From positions 1-45,886 of the forward strand of contig JBCBCG010000004.1 in NCBI GenBank assembly GCA_038530925.1: 45,886 nt of DNA, written 5' to 3'. The position numbers and the translations under genes were made by a program. Each line of letters opens with the position of its first letter. The stretch's first letter is position 1. The DNA comes from JALEGB01 sp038530925. GTDB lineage: Bacteria; Pseudomonadota; Alphaproteobacteria; Rhodobacterales; Rhodobacteraceae. Of the stretch, positions 24,392-33,500 are shown piece after piece. The notes beneath the pieces were generated by a model. The model was not told the origin of the DNA, searched no databases, and saw only the letters and a program-made list of their open reading frames with translations.

Positions 24392-24886
24392 CTAAGTGAG
24401 GCGGCTCAGCGCCGCGAGCAGCGTCTCCTGCGCGCGCGCGTAGCGTTTGGAGAGCCGCGCCGCCGTCTCTTGCGGCAGCGCGGCGAGGCGCTCGGGATCG
24501 AGATTGTCACTGAGATCGGCGAGCTTGATCCGGATCGCGCCCGCATCGCCGGAGGCGGCGATCGCATCGATCCAATTCTGGTAGGTTAGATCGCGCCGGC
24601 GGCTCACGGCCTCGACCAATTCGATCACACGCGCGCTGTAACCCCGCGCTGCGATCTCGTCGGCGCTCGCATGGCCGTCCTCAAGGACATCATGCAGCCA
24701 AGCGGCATGGCGCTCCGCCTCAAGCGCTTGCGGAAACAGCGTGCTAAGCTGCTCCGCGACGCGTCGCGCATGCGCCGCCATCGGCGCGCCCGCCTTGTCC
24801 GCCGCGCCGGCGTAAAGCGTCTCCGCCCAAGCGGCGGTCTCCTCGAGGCTCGGCTCCGCCGTCGCCTGCTCCTCGCCGCTCGCCAT
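24392..24886 (-). CDS. Small HD-domain phosphohydrolase (SpoT/MESH1-like)
   Basis: 164 residues, essentially one HD domain. Metal-binding residues are visible in HARRVAEQL, AAWLHDVLED and IKLADLSDN; the last resembles the hydrolase half of RelA/SpoT enzymes and MESH1. It may hydrolyse (p)ppGpp or another nucleotide; no synthetase, TGS or ACT domain is present. ATG 24886 has AAGGA 9 bases upstream. It begins 41 bases after the HlyD-type gene and is on the same strand, so it may be the last gene of the secretion operon, but a functional link is not shown. It is convergent with the molybdoenzyme gene, 3 bases apart. Confidence 0.75.
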   Translation of the reverse strand: MASGEEQATAEPSLEETAAWAETLYAGAADKAGAPMAAHARRVAEQLSTLFPQALEAERHAAWLHDVLEDGHASADEIAARGYSARVIELVEAVSRRRDLTYQNWIDAIAASGDAGAIRIKLADLSDNLDPERLAALPQETAARLSKRYARAQETLLAALSRLT

Positions 24887-24927
24887 GCGCCGCGCGTCCT
24901 TCGCGTTGAAACCCGCTCGAACCTTAC

Positions 24928-26283
24928 TCAGCGCTCACGGAAGGCCGCGTCAAGCGAATGGGAGAGCGGGCGGAGCATGTAGTTCAGAAGCGAGCGCTCG
25001 CCGAGGGCGATGCGCGCCTCCACAGTCATCCCCGGCGCGAGATCGAACTGGCGCGCGCCGAGGGCGGCGCTGCGGGCCGGCAGGCTCACTTCGCCGCGGT
25101 AATAGGGCGCTCCGTCGCGGTCGAAGAGCGTGCTGGGCGAGATGGAGCGGAGCGCGCCCTCGATCTCGCCGAACAGCGTCTTGTCGAAGGCGGAGACTGC
25201 GACGCGCACCGGCGCGCCTTCCGCGATGTAGCCCACATCCCGCGGCGCGATGCGGATCTCCGCGATGAGCTCCGGCGCGCCCTCCGCGCCCGCGGGCACG
25301 ATGGTGGCGACAAGCCCGCCCGGCGCGATGGCGTCGCCCGCGGTGGCGGCGCCCAGCTCAAGCACGCGTCCGGCGATCGGCGCCGTCGCCACCAGCCGCT
25401 CCGCCCGCGCCTCGGCGTCGGCGAGGCGCGCTTCGATGTCGCTCAGCTCCGTCTCCGCCTCTGCGATCGCGGCGGACCACGCGGCGCGGCGACGCGCGCG
25501 GTCGGCGAGCCCCGCGCTCTTAAGCCGGAGCGCCGCGCTGGCGGCGGCGGCGCCGCGCCCCTGAAGCTCGGCGAGCCGCGCTTCGGCGCCGGCGAGTTCG
25601 GCCTGCGCCTCAAGCGTCGCGCGGCGCGAGCCCGCCCCGCTCGCCGCGAGACGCTCGGCCATCGCCAGGCGCTCGCCATGCGCCTTGGCCACCGCCGCGA
25701 GCCCCGCCGCGCCTGCGCGCGCCGAACCCGCCTCCGCCTCCGCTTCGACGATCTCCGCGGCGCGCGACGCGTCCGCATGCGCGGCCTCAGCCGCCTCCGC
25801 ATCGAAAAGCCGAAGCGCCTCTGTGACATGGCTCGGCCGAAGCCACGGGTCCGGCGCCGGCTGGAACGACGCGTCGGCGAGCAAGGCGGCGAAGCGGTCG
25901 CGGCGCAGCGCCAGATGCGCGCGGCGCGTGGCGAGCCGCTCGATCTCCGCCGCCGCCATCTCCCCATCGAGCCGTAAGATCGGCGCGCCCGCGGCCACGT
26001 CCTCGCCGGGAGCGACCAGGATCTCCGCCACGTCGCCGCCGGCGAAATCGCGCAGCATCACCATTTCCTGTTCGGTCACGAGCGCCCCGGGCGCGCTCGC
26101 TTGCGGGCGGATCGGGGCCGCGGCGCCCAGCGCCACCGCGGCGGCGATGAAGAGCGCGGCGACGCCCAAGCCCCGGCGCCGCCAGGCGATCCGGCCGAGC
26201 GCCGCCTGACGTCGGCGGCGGGCGCTCCGGCGCGCCGTCTCCGCCGGGGTGTTCCGGAACGGACCGCTCCACGCGCCGCTCAT
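24928..26283 (-). CDS. HlyD-type adaptor of a type I secretion system
   Basis: 451 residues. Short basic cytoplasmic N-terminus, one TM at about 38-56, lipoyl half-motif GDVAEILVAPGEDVAAG, a long Ala/Glu/Arg-rich coiled-coil from about 110 to 290, second lipoyl half (VATAPIAGRVLELGAATAG) and a beta-barrel ending in LAPGMTVEARIALGERS then LLNYMLRPL. This last block is the hallmark of PrtE/HlyD adaptors of type I secretion rather than RND adaptors. AAGGAG lies 6 bases before ATG 26283. It is downstream of the two ABC half-transporters (103-base gap) and pairs with them to form the inner-membrane exporter. Confidence 0.92.
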   Translation of the reverse strand: MSGAWSGPFRNTPAETARRSARRRRQAALGRIAWRRRGLGVAALFIAAAVALGAAAPIRPQASAPGALVTEQEMVMLRDFAGGDVAEILVAPGEDVAAGAPILRLDGEMAAAEIERLATRRAHLALRRDRFAALLADASFQPAPDPWLRPSHVTEALRLFDAEAAEAAHADASRAAEIVEAEAEAGSARAGAAGLAAVAKAHGERLAMAERLAASGAGSRRATLEAQAELAGAEARLAELQGRGAAAASAALRLKSAGLADRARRRAAWSAAIAEAETELSDIEARLADAEARAERLVATAPIAGRVLELGAATAGDAIAPGGLVATIVPAGAEGAPELIAEIRIAPRDVGYIAEGAPVRVAVSAFDKTLFGEIEGALRSISPSTLFDRDGAPYYRGEVSLPARSAALGARQFDLAPGMTVEARIALGERSLLNYMLRPLSHSLDAAFRER

Positions 26284-26386
26284 CCGCCGCTCCTTCGTCG
26301 CCCTAGCGCGCAGCTCTCTGGCGCGCCGAACAAAACCGTTGGGAAGGCTACAGGCTCAGTCGAAAAGATTTCGTTGGGATGTTCGG

Positions 26387-28693
26387 TTAACCGCCGCCGC
26401 CCTCGCCTGCGTCGGAGCCAAGCGCGCCGAACACCGCTTCAGGTGGGCCGAAGGCGGCGGCGCGCCCTTGGGCGAGCGCCAAGACCTTATCGCAAAGCCG
26501 AAGCGCGTCGGCGTCGTTGCTGGCGATCAGCGTCGTCGGGCCGCGCCGCGCGGCGAGCTGGCCGAGAAGGGCCGCGCGCGCGGGCGCATCGAGCTGCGCC
26601 GTCGGCTCATCGAGCAGAAGGTAGCGCCGCCCCGCAAGCAGCGCGCGGGCGATGCTGATCCGCTGCAACAGCGAGACGCCGAGCCGCTCTTGGCGCGCCG
26701 GCGTCAGCCGCGTCGCCAGCCCGCCCGGGAACAGCGCTGGATCGAGCGGCGTCTCCAAAGCGTCGAGCGCCATCTCGATCTCGGCCTCGGTCAGATCATG
26801 GCGCAGCACGCGGAAAAGCTCGCAAAGCGGCTCGTCGGGAAGCGCAGGCGTCTCGGGCGCGAAGGCGCAGGCGCTGCGATGGGCCGCGAGCCGGTGTTGC
26901 GCCAGCGGCGCGCCGCCTGCGGCCACGGCGCCGAGGGTGGGCTCGGCGAGCCCCAGCGAAAGGCGAAGCAGCGTGCTCCGTCCCGCGCCGCCGGCGCCCA
27001 TGATCCCGAGCCGCTCACCCGGCGCGAGCGCGAAGCTGACGCCGCGCAGCGCGAAATCACGCGCGCCGGGCGGGCGATAGCTGACGCCGTCGAAGGCGAG
27101 CGCCCCAAGCTCCGCGTCGCTAGCGAGGGACGGCGCGGGCGAGACGAACGCCGAAGGCGACCGAAGGGCCGCGCGCGGCGGCGCGGCGCGCTCCTGCGGC
27201 GAGCGCATCAACTGATCCAGCATCGCAGCGTCCTCGCGGCCCGCACGCAGCCGCGGGAGCGCGGCGAAGAGCGTCTGAAACGGCGACAACGCCTTCCACA
27301 TGAGCATAATCACAGCGATGAGCGCGCCGATGGTCAGATCGCTGGCGATCACCGCAAGCGCGCCGAAGGCCAGCATCGCCGCGGCGGCGACGACGACGGC
27401 GCTTTGCGCGGCGTGGCCGGCGATCTGCTCTGCGGCGTCGCGCCGCCCGCTCCAATCCGCCTCCGCCGCGAAAGCCCGGTCAAGCCGCGCGAGCCACGCG
27501 CCCTCCGCGCCCGCGGCGCGGAGATCTCGCCGCAGCCGCGCCGTCTCCCGCGCCAGATCCTGCGCTTCGCGCCGCGCCGCCGCCCGCTCCGCCTCCGCCC
27601 GGCGCGCGCCGCCCGCGCAGAGCGCCGCGGCAAGCGCCAACGCCGCGCCGAGCGCGATCGGGATCAGCGCCAGCGGCCCGGCGAGCGCGGCGATGACGGC
27701 GATGAAGATCAGAGCGAACGGCGCGTCGAGCAGCGCCGCGCCAAGCGGCCCGCCCAGCGGCGCGGAGAGCCCCTCGAAACGGCGAAGTCGCGCGAGCTGC
27801 GCGCCTTGCGGCGCCGCCTCAAGCCGCGAGAGCGGGGCGGCGATCAGCGCCGAGAAGGCCGCGCCCACCACGCCGTGATGCAGACGCTCGGCCAGCGACG
27901 CCGTCAGCCGCCCGCGCAGACGCCGCAGCGCGTCTTCGGCCAACAGCGCCGCGCCGAGCATCAGCGTCGCGAAGAACAGCGTGTCGATCGCGCGGCTCGG
28001 GATCACGAGGTTGTACGCCGCCATGGCGTAAAGCGGCGTCGCTAGCGCGAGCAGATTGAGCGCGAATGTCAGGCAAAGAAGGCCGATGATCGGATCGCGC
28101 AGCGTGGCCAAGAAGCCCGACAACCATGACGCGCCCGCCCGCGGAGCGCCCTCGCCCGAAGCGCTCAGCGATGGCGCGGGCGACAGGATCAGCCGGCGCG
28201 CGGTTCCCCGCGGCGGCGCGACGGCGCGCGGCGCCGGCTCTGCGCCCGCCTCGATCAGAACCGCGTCGAGACGCCCATCCACCCGCCGCCCCAGCGCCAG
28301 GCGAAGGCCGCGTCTCGTCTCATAAAGCACCGGAAACTCGCCCGCGCAGCCGCGTCGCAGCGACAGATCCGCCGCCTCGACGCCGAGGCCGAGCCGTTCC
28401 AGCGTCGCTTGAAAGCCCGCCGCATCGACGATGGGCGCGTTATGGGGCGCCGCTTCGAGCAGAGCCCGGGCCTCGCCGCGCCAATCGAGCGCATCGAGCG
28501 CGAGCGGGAGCGCCTGTTCATAGGGCGACGCCGCCCACTCCGCCTCTTCCTGACGCGCCGCGCGGCCGGAGGCGCGGTACGCCGCCGAGCCTGAGAGCGC
28601 GAGCGGCGCCGGATCCGCCTGAGGCGCCGCGAAAGCCGGCCTCGCCTGAGGCTCGACGCGCTCGGGCGCGGCGCTGGGGACGGCGCCCGTCAT
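26387..28693 (-). CDS. Type I secretion ABC half-transporter with C39-like N-domain, atypical NBD
   Basis: 768 residues. An N-terminal region (about 60-150) resembles the catalytically inactive peptidase-C39-like domain of HlyB-type exporters. Membrane domain about 190-480. NBD about 525-755. Walker B LLLDEPT (692-698, Glu696) is normal, but the Walker A is GAGGAGRST (566-574) with Arg572 replacing the essential Lys. The signature LSGGQ is replaced by LGVSL (671-675), the Q-loop Gln by Glu (FAPET) and the switch His by Asn726. The start overlaps the stop of the partner ABC gene (ATGA). It probably forms a heterodimer with it, supplying the only site with a catalytic Glu. Likely cargo: the divergent giant protein. 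Confidence 0.88.
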   Translation of the reverse strand: MTGAVPSAAPERVEPQARPAFAAPQADPAPLALSGSAAYRASGRAARQEEAEWAASPYEQALPLALDALDWRGEARALLEAAPHNAPIVDAAGFQATLERLGLGVEAADLSLRRGCAGEFPVLYETRRGLRLALGRRVDGRLDAVLIEAGAEPAPRAVAPPRGTARRLILSPAPSLSASGEGAPRAGASWLSGFLATLRDPIIGLLCLTFALNLLALATPLYAMAAYNLVIPSRAIDTLFFATLMLGAALLAEDALRRLRGRLTASLAERLHHGVVGAAFSALIAAPLSRLEAAPQGAQLARLRRFEGLSAPLGGPLGAALLDAPFALIFIAVIAALAGPLALIPIALGAALALAAALCAGGARRAEAERAAARREAQDLARETARLRRDLRAAGAEGAWLARLDRAFAAEADWSGRRDAAEQIAGHAAQSAVVVAAAAMLAFGALAVIASDLTIGALIAVIMLMWKALSPFQTLFAALPRLRAGREDAAMLDQLMRSPQERAAPPRAALRSPSAFVSPAPSLASDAELGALAFDGVSYRPPGARDFALRGVSFALAPGERLGIMGAGGAGRSTLLRLSLGLAEPTLGAVAAGGAPLAQHRLAAHRSACAFAPETPALPDEPLCELFRVLRHDLTEAEIEMALDALETPLDPALFPGGLATRLTPARQERLGVSLLQRISIARALLAGRRYLLLDEPTAQLDAPARAALLGQLAARRGPTTLIASNDADALRLCDKVLALAQGRAAAFGPPEAVFGALGSDAGEGGGG

Positions 28694-30423
28694 GACGGCG
28701 CGCTCTCAGCGGTCGCCACGTCGTCAAGCGAGAGGACCGCCGTCGCCGCCGCGACCAGCGCCGGCGCCTCGCTCGCCGCCAGGATCGTCGCGCGCCCCTT
28801 CAACGCGCGCACCGCCTCGATCGCAGCGGCGGCCGCGTTCGGATCAAGTCCCGCCACCGGCGCGTCCAACACCAGCAGGCCTGCGCCGCTGGCGAGCGTT
28901 CGGGCCAAGGCGATCTTCTTGATCGCGCTTGCGGAAAGACGCGCGCCCGCGCCGTCGTCATACCGCGCCTCCCAGCCCTCCGGCGCGAGACGCAGATCCG
29001 CGTCAAGCCCCAGCGCCGCGGCGATGCGCAGCGCCTCGCCTTGCTCGGCCGCCGCGCCGAACCCCGTGAGGTTCTCGAGCATAGAGCCTGAGAACAAGAC
29101 CGGCGCGCGCGGCGTGAACCCGCAGCGCCCCGGGCTCGCCTCACGCGCGGCGGCGGCGGGAACGCCGTCGAGAAGCAGGCTGGCGCCGGCGCGCAGACCG
29201 GCGGCCTCCTCCAGGAACGCCGTGCGCCGCGCCGCATCGCCGCCGCGCAGGATGATGAGCGCGCCGCGCGGCAGAGCGCGCGCCGGATCGGCGGCGAGGC
29301 CGACCTGCGGCGCCCACGCGGCCGAGCCCCGATCCAACGCCGGCGCGGCCCTCTCTTCGCGCCCCGCGGCCTCGACAGGCGCGACGACGCGCTCGGCACC
29401 GGCGGCGGCCTCCGCAGCCGCGGCCTCAGCGGCGGCGGCCTCAGCGGCGGCGGCCTCGGCTTGCCGGATTTCGCGCCATGCGCCCGCGGCGCGGAGCGCA
29501 GGCTGCGCCGCGCGCCCGGCGAGCAGCGTCGAGGCCGCCAACGCGCCGAGGCTGAGCGCGCCCTCCATCGCCATGATCGCGCCCACCAGCAGCGTGACCG
29601 AGAAGCACAGAGCGCCGAACAGCGCCGTCACGCGTTGGAACCGGGTCGCCACGCGCGCCGCCTCCGCCGGCTCCCGCGCGGCGTCGCGGAGCAGGCTCTC
29701 ATGGCGGCGCAGCAGAAGCGCCTCGAGCGCGTGAGCCTTGACGCTTTCGATCGCGCGCACCGTCTCGGAAAGAAAGGCGCGCGACAGCAAGGCTTCGCGC
29801 CGGCGCGCGCGCGCATGCGCGGCGGCGTCTCGGCCAAGCGCGGCCAGCGCGATGAGAAGAAGCAGGATCACAGCAAGCGGCGCCAGCGCCAACGGCCCGG
29901 CGATCAACGCGATCACGCCGATGGCGGTCAGCGCGAAGGGCGCTTCGAGCAGCGCCAAACGCGTGGGCGCGCCTTCGTAAGCGGCGTGCTGGTCGATCGC
30001 GGCGAGCCGCTCGAGGATCGCGTCTGGGCTCTCGTCGTCATCCCGGGCGGGCGCCGTCAAGAGGCCGCGCAGCACCGCGGTTTTGCGAGCGGCGGCGGTC
30101 CAAGCCGCCTGCGGCGCGAGCACAGCGCTTTGCAGCGAGCGCAGCGCGAATTCCAGCAGCGCGATAATCATGAGGCCCAGCGTCAAGAGCCACAGCGTCT
30201 CCACCGCGGCGTTGGGCAGAACCCGGTCATAGACATGCAGCGTCGCGATCGGCAGCGCGAGGCCGAGGAGGTTTAGGACCAGGCTCGCGGCGAGCACAGC
30301 CGAGCCAGGCCCCCCGCCAAACCCCGCGCCAAACCCCGCGCGCCGCCTCGCGAAAGGCGCCGCGCCGCGCGGCGTTCGGCTGACGCGTCGGCGCGCCGAT
30401 CCCTCGATGTCGCTCACCGCCAT
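28690..30423 (-). CDS. Type I secretion ABC half-transporter with degenerate NBD
   Basis: 577 residues from ATG 30423, with GGGAGG 5 bases upstream; a GTG 39 bases earlier lacks a site. No C39-like domain. Membrane domain about 40-315 (LPIATLHVYDRVLPN is the conserved start in PrtD-type exporters). An Ala/Glu linker at 321-343 is encoded by a 15-bp tandem repeat. NBD about 360-577: Walker A is GGDAARRT (394-401), signature LSASA (496-500), Walker B LLVLDAP with Ala521 in place of the catalytic Glu, Q-loop Gln to Arg (FTPRAP), switch His to Ser551. It is almost certainly unable to hydrolyse ATP at its own site. First gene of the minus-strand secretion operon. Confidence 0.87.
   Translation of the reverse strand: MAVSDIEGSARRRVSRTPRGAAPFARRRAGFGAGFGGGPGSAVLAASLVLNLLGLALPIATLHVYDRVLPNAAVETLWLLTLGLMIIALLEFALRSLQSAVLAPQAAWTAAARKTAVLRGLLTAPARDDDESPDAILERLAAIDQHAAYEGAPTRLALLEAPFALTAIGVIALIAGPLALAPLAVILLLLIALAALGRDAAAHARARRREALLSRAFLSETVRAIESVKAHALEALLLRRHESLLRDAAREPAEAARVATRFQRVTALFGALCFSVTLLVGAIMAMEGALSLGALAASTLLAGRAAQPALRAAGAWREIRQAEAAAAEAAAAEAAAAEAAAGAERVVAPVEAAGREERAAPALDRGSAAWAPQVGLAADPARALPRGALIILRGGDAARRTAFLEEAAGLRAGASLLLDGVPAAAAREASPGRCGFTPRAPVLFSGSMLENLTGFGAAAEQGEALRIAAALGLDADLRLAPEGWEARYDDGAGARLSASAIKKIALARTLASGAGLLVLDAPVAGLDPNAAAAAIEAVRALKGRATILAASEAPALVAAATAVLSLDDVATAESAPS
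29405..29464 (-). repeat. 15-bp tandem repeat coding an Ala/Glu linker
   Basis: Four consecutive 15-base units (29405-29419, 29420-29434, 29435-29449, 29450-29464), the second and third identical (GCGGCCTCAGCGGCG). On the minus strand they encode repeated AEAAA. The period is five codons, so copy-number change keeps the frame and would only change the length of the helix joining the membrane and nucleotide-binding domains. Confidence 0.85.
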
Positions 30424-30586
30424 CGGCGCCTCCCTTCGCCTGCGCCGCAAACCGCTAGGCACTATAGCGAGGGAAGACTTTCGAAATAAAAAATATCCTC
30501 AAGTAAATTTCGCGTTAATCTCAGAACTTAATGTCAAATTCACGGCCATGAACCAATAATTCACCTCCGACGGAGGAGGGCGCTCG
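30424..30586. promoter_or_regulatory. Divergent promoter region of the secretion island
   Basis: 163 bases, markedly AT-rich from 30477 to 30562, between the ABC operon (minus) and the giant gene (plus). For the minus strand, TATAGT (30461-30466) is a good -10 about 37 bases before ATG 30423, with no good -35. CGCTA and TAGCG (30453-30457, 30465-30469) form an inverted repeat over it. For the plus strand I see no confident promoter. Next to ATG 30587, CCTCC (30564-30568) can pair with GGAGG (30572-30576) of the long Shine-Dalgarno run GGAGGAGGG (30572-30580), a possible translational switch. Confidence 0.5.
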
Positions 30587-33500
30587 ATGGATGACCGCAA
30601 GGGTGACGGCGCCGATCTTGAGGAAACGCTCACGGAGCCCATGTCGGCGGAGCCCCAGAGCGGCGCTGAGATCTTCCTAGCGGCGCGCCGGCGCGCCGGC
30701 GCGGGCGAGGAAGATCTCGCGATCGCCGGTTTCGGCGCCGTCTACAGCATCGGCCTCGCGGCGCCCGTCGCAGCGACGACGCCGGCCGCGGCCGCCGCGC
30801 GCTCTGCGCTCCATGACGGCGCGCTTGAAGCGCCGAGCGCGCTCGGCGCGGCGGCCGAAAAGGCCAGCGCCTCCGACGCCGAAACGCCGCCGCGCGAACC
30901 GGCGCGAGACGCCGCTGACGAAAGCCTGTCCGCGTCCGCGGCGTTCTCGCAAGGCTCGATCCGCGCCGCCGAAGAGATCTCCGCGATCGAGGAGTTGGGC
31001 CCGCTGGCGGAGGCGTTGTTCTTCGATGAGGCGGCGCGCCGCGGGGCGCTCGAGCCCGCCGCCGACGCGCCGGAGGACGCCGCCGCAGACGGCGCTCCTA
31101 AGGCCTCAACCACGCCCGGCGCCCTCCCGAGCGAGACTGGCGAGGAAACGACGGGCGAGACGGCGCGCGCGCCGCGCGACGGCGCGATCGGCGTGATCGG
31201 CGTGATCGGCGCGCGGTCCGAAGCCGGCGCGGCGATCGCCGAGACAACCGGCCCCATCACCGCTGAGCGCGCGGCGCTCGCCGCTGCGCCGTCGGCCGCA
31301 GCGCCGGCGCCGTCCCTCGAGCTGGACACCAAAGCAACCGCGATCAACGACGAAGCGCCGATCTTCGCCGCGGCGCCCCTGATCGCGGCGCGTGAGGACA
31401 TTGCGCCCGGCGCCCCCCTCCATCGCATCGCCGCGCGAGACCCGGACGGCGCGCAAGAGCCGCTTTCCTACAGCCTTTCGGAGAATGCGGACGGCCTCTT
31501 TCAAATCGATCCAAACACCGGCGTCGTCTCCCTCGCGCCAGGCCGCGCGCTCGATTTCGAAACCGCGCCGGCGCATCAAATCGCCGTCCGCGTCTCCGAT
31601 GGGATCCACAGCGCGCGCCAAAGCCTTGATATCGCCGTGCTCGACGTTCAGGAGAACCAGGCTCCAACCGCGCTCGGCGCGACCGGCGGCGTCATCGCGG
31701 AGACGGCGGCGCCCGGCGCGGTGGTCGCAACGCTCGCCGCCAGCGATCCCGACCCAAGCGATGCGCATCGTTTCGAGATCCTGTCCGATCCCTCAGGGCT
31801 CTTCATCGCATCAGGCGATCAGCTCCAGCTCGCGCCGGGCGCGACGCTCGATTTCGAGACGGCGCAGAGCCACACGCTCTCTCTCCGCGCCATCGACGAC
31901 GCCGGCGCCTTTGTCGATGGCGCGATCACGGTCACGGTCACGGATGCGAACGACATCAGTCCGGTCTTCACCTCGGGCGGCGCGGCGTCGATCTCCGAGG
32001 CGACCGATGACAGCGCGGTGATCTACCGCGCGGCCGCCACAGATGCGGACGCCACCGGCGAGCCGATCACCTATCGCCTCATCAACGACGCGGGCGGGCT
32101 CTTCGAGATCGAGGCGAACACCGGCGCGGTGTCGCTCGCCGCGGGGCGGAGCCTCGATTTTGAGACGGCGACCAGCCACAGCATCACCATCGAGAGCTCG
32201 GACGGCCTCAACACAGCCGCCCAAATCGTCGCCATCGCCGTGACGAACGAAAACGACAGCGGCCAGATTTTCATCAGCGCCGCCGCCGCAGCGGCCAGCG
32301 AAAGCGCCTCCGACAGCGCCGTGATCCTCACCGCCGCGGCGACCGATCTGGACGGCGCCGGCGCGCTGATCAGTTACAGCCTGACCAACGACGCCGGCGG
32401 CTTGTTCGAGATCGACGCGACCACCGGGGCGGTGTCGCTGGCGACCGGGCGGAGCCTCGATTTCGAGACGGCGACCAGCCACAGCATCACCATCGAGAGC
32501 TCGGACGGCCTCAACACTGGAACCCAAACAGTCTCCATCGCGGTGCAGGACGAGGCCGAGGCGCTGACGGTCGCTGGCGCGTTCACCGATGCGGGCGTCG
32601 CGGAGAGCGCGATCACGGGCGGCGCGGGCGCGGATGCGATCGTCGGCGCCGATGCGGGCGCGACGCTCTTCGGTCTTGGCGGCGACGACGCGCTCACGGG
32701 CGGCGCCGGCGACGACGCGCTCACCGGCGCCGCCGGCGACGATACGCTGAGCGGCGGCGGCGGCGACGATGTGGCGCGCTACGCCGGCGCCAGCAGCGAT
32801 TTCCGCGTCGAAGATCTGGGCGGCGGCGCCTTCCGCATCACCGATTTAACGGGCGCGGAAGGCGTCGACACACTGACGAATATAGAATTTTTGAGTTTCA
32901 ATGGCGCGCCGGGCGCCGCGATCGCGGGCTTCGTGAACACGGCGCCAAGCGCGCCCACCGCCAAGCTCACCGCCGGCGGCGTCCATCAGGAGAGCGGTGG
33001 CCTCGTGGTGATCGAGGCGCCGAACTACGCCAGCCTCCGCGACGGCGACGACAACGCCTGGGCGGCCGGGCCGAGCGCCGGCTTCATGGGCACCGCTTTC
33101 GACGCGGGAAGCTTTTGGTCGAGCCCGGGCGGCCTCAGCGCAGCGCCGGCGATCAGCTACCAAGTCGCGATCACGACGACGGGCACATACTACTTTCATT
33201 TGCGCGGCGCAGGCGATGGTTCGGGCAACAGCGTGCATCTCGGTGTGGGCGGCGCGCCGGTCACCGACGGCCAGGGAATAAGCTGGGCGCCGTCCGGACC
33301 GAGCTGGGCGGACGATCCCACCGCCGTCGTCGCGATTTCGACGCCAGGAACCTATGAAATCACGATTTGGGGGCGCGAGGACGGCGCGTCTTTCGACAAG
33401 CTGATCATGACGACGGATGCGGCCTATGCGCCCAGCGGGGCGGGTCCGAGCGAGAGCGCGACGCTTGGCGCGGTGATCGACGAGAGCGCCGGCGCCGGCG

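Noticed and set aside
26249..28045. 598-codon open frame on the plus strand across the HlyD/ABC region
   Set aside because: Arg-rich shadow of the minus-strand ABC gene; no ribosome-binding site or motif.
32600..32790. Dense short GC repeats resembling a CRISPR or VNTR
   Set aside because: They are in-frame RTX glycine/aspartate codons inside the giant gene; no regular spacer structure.
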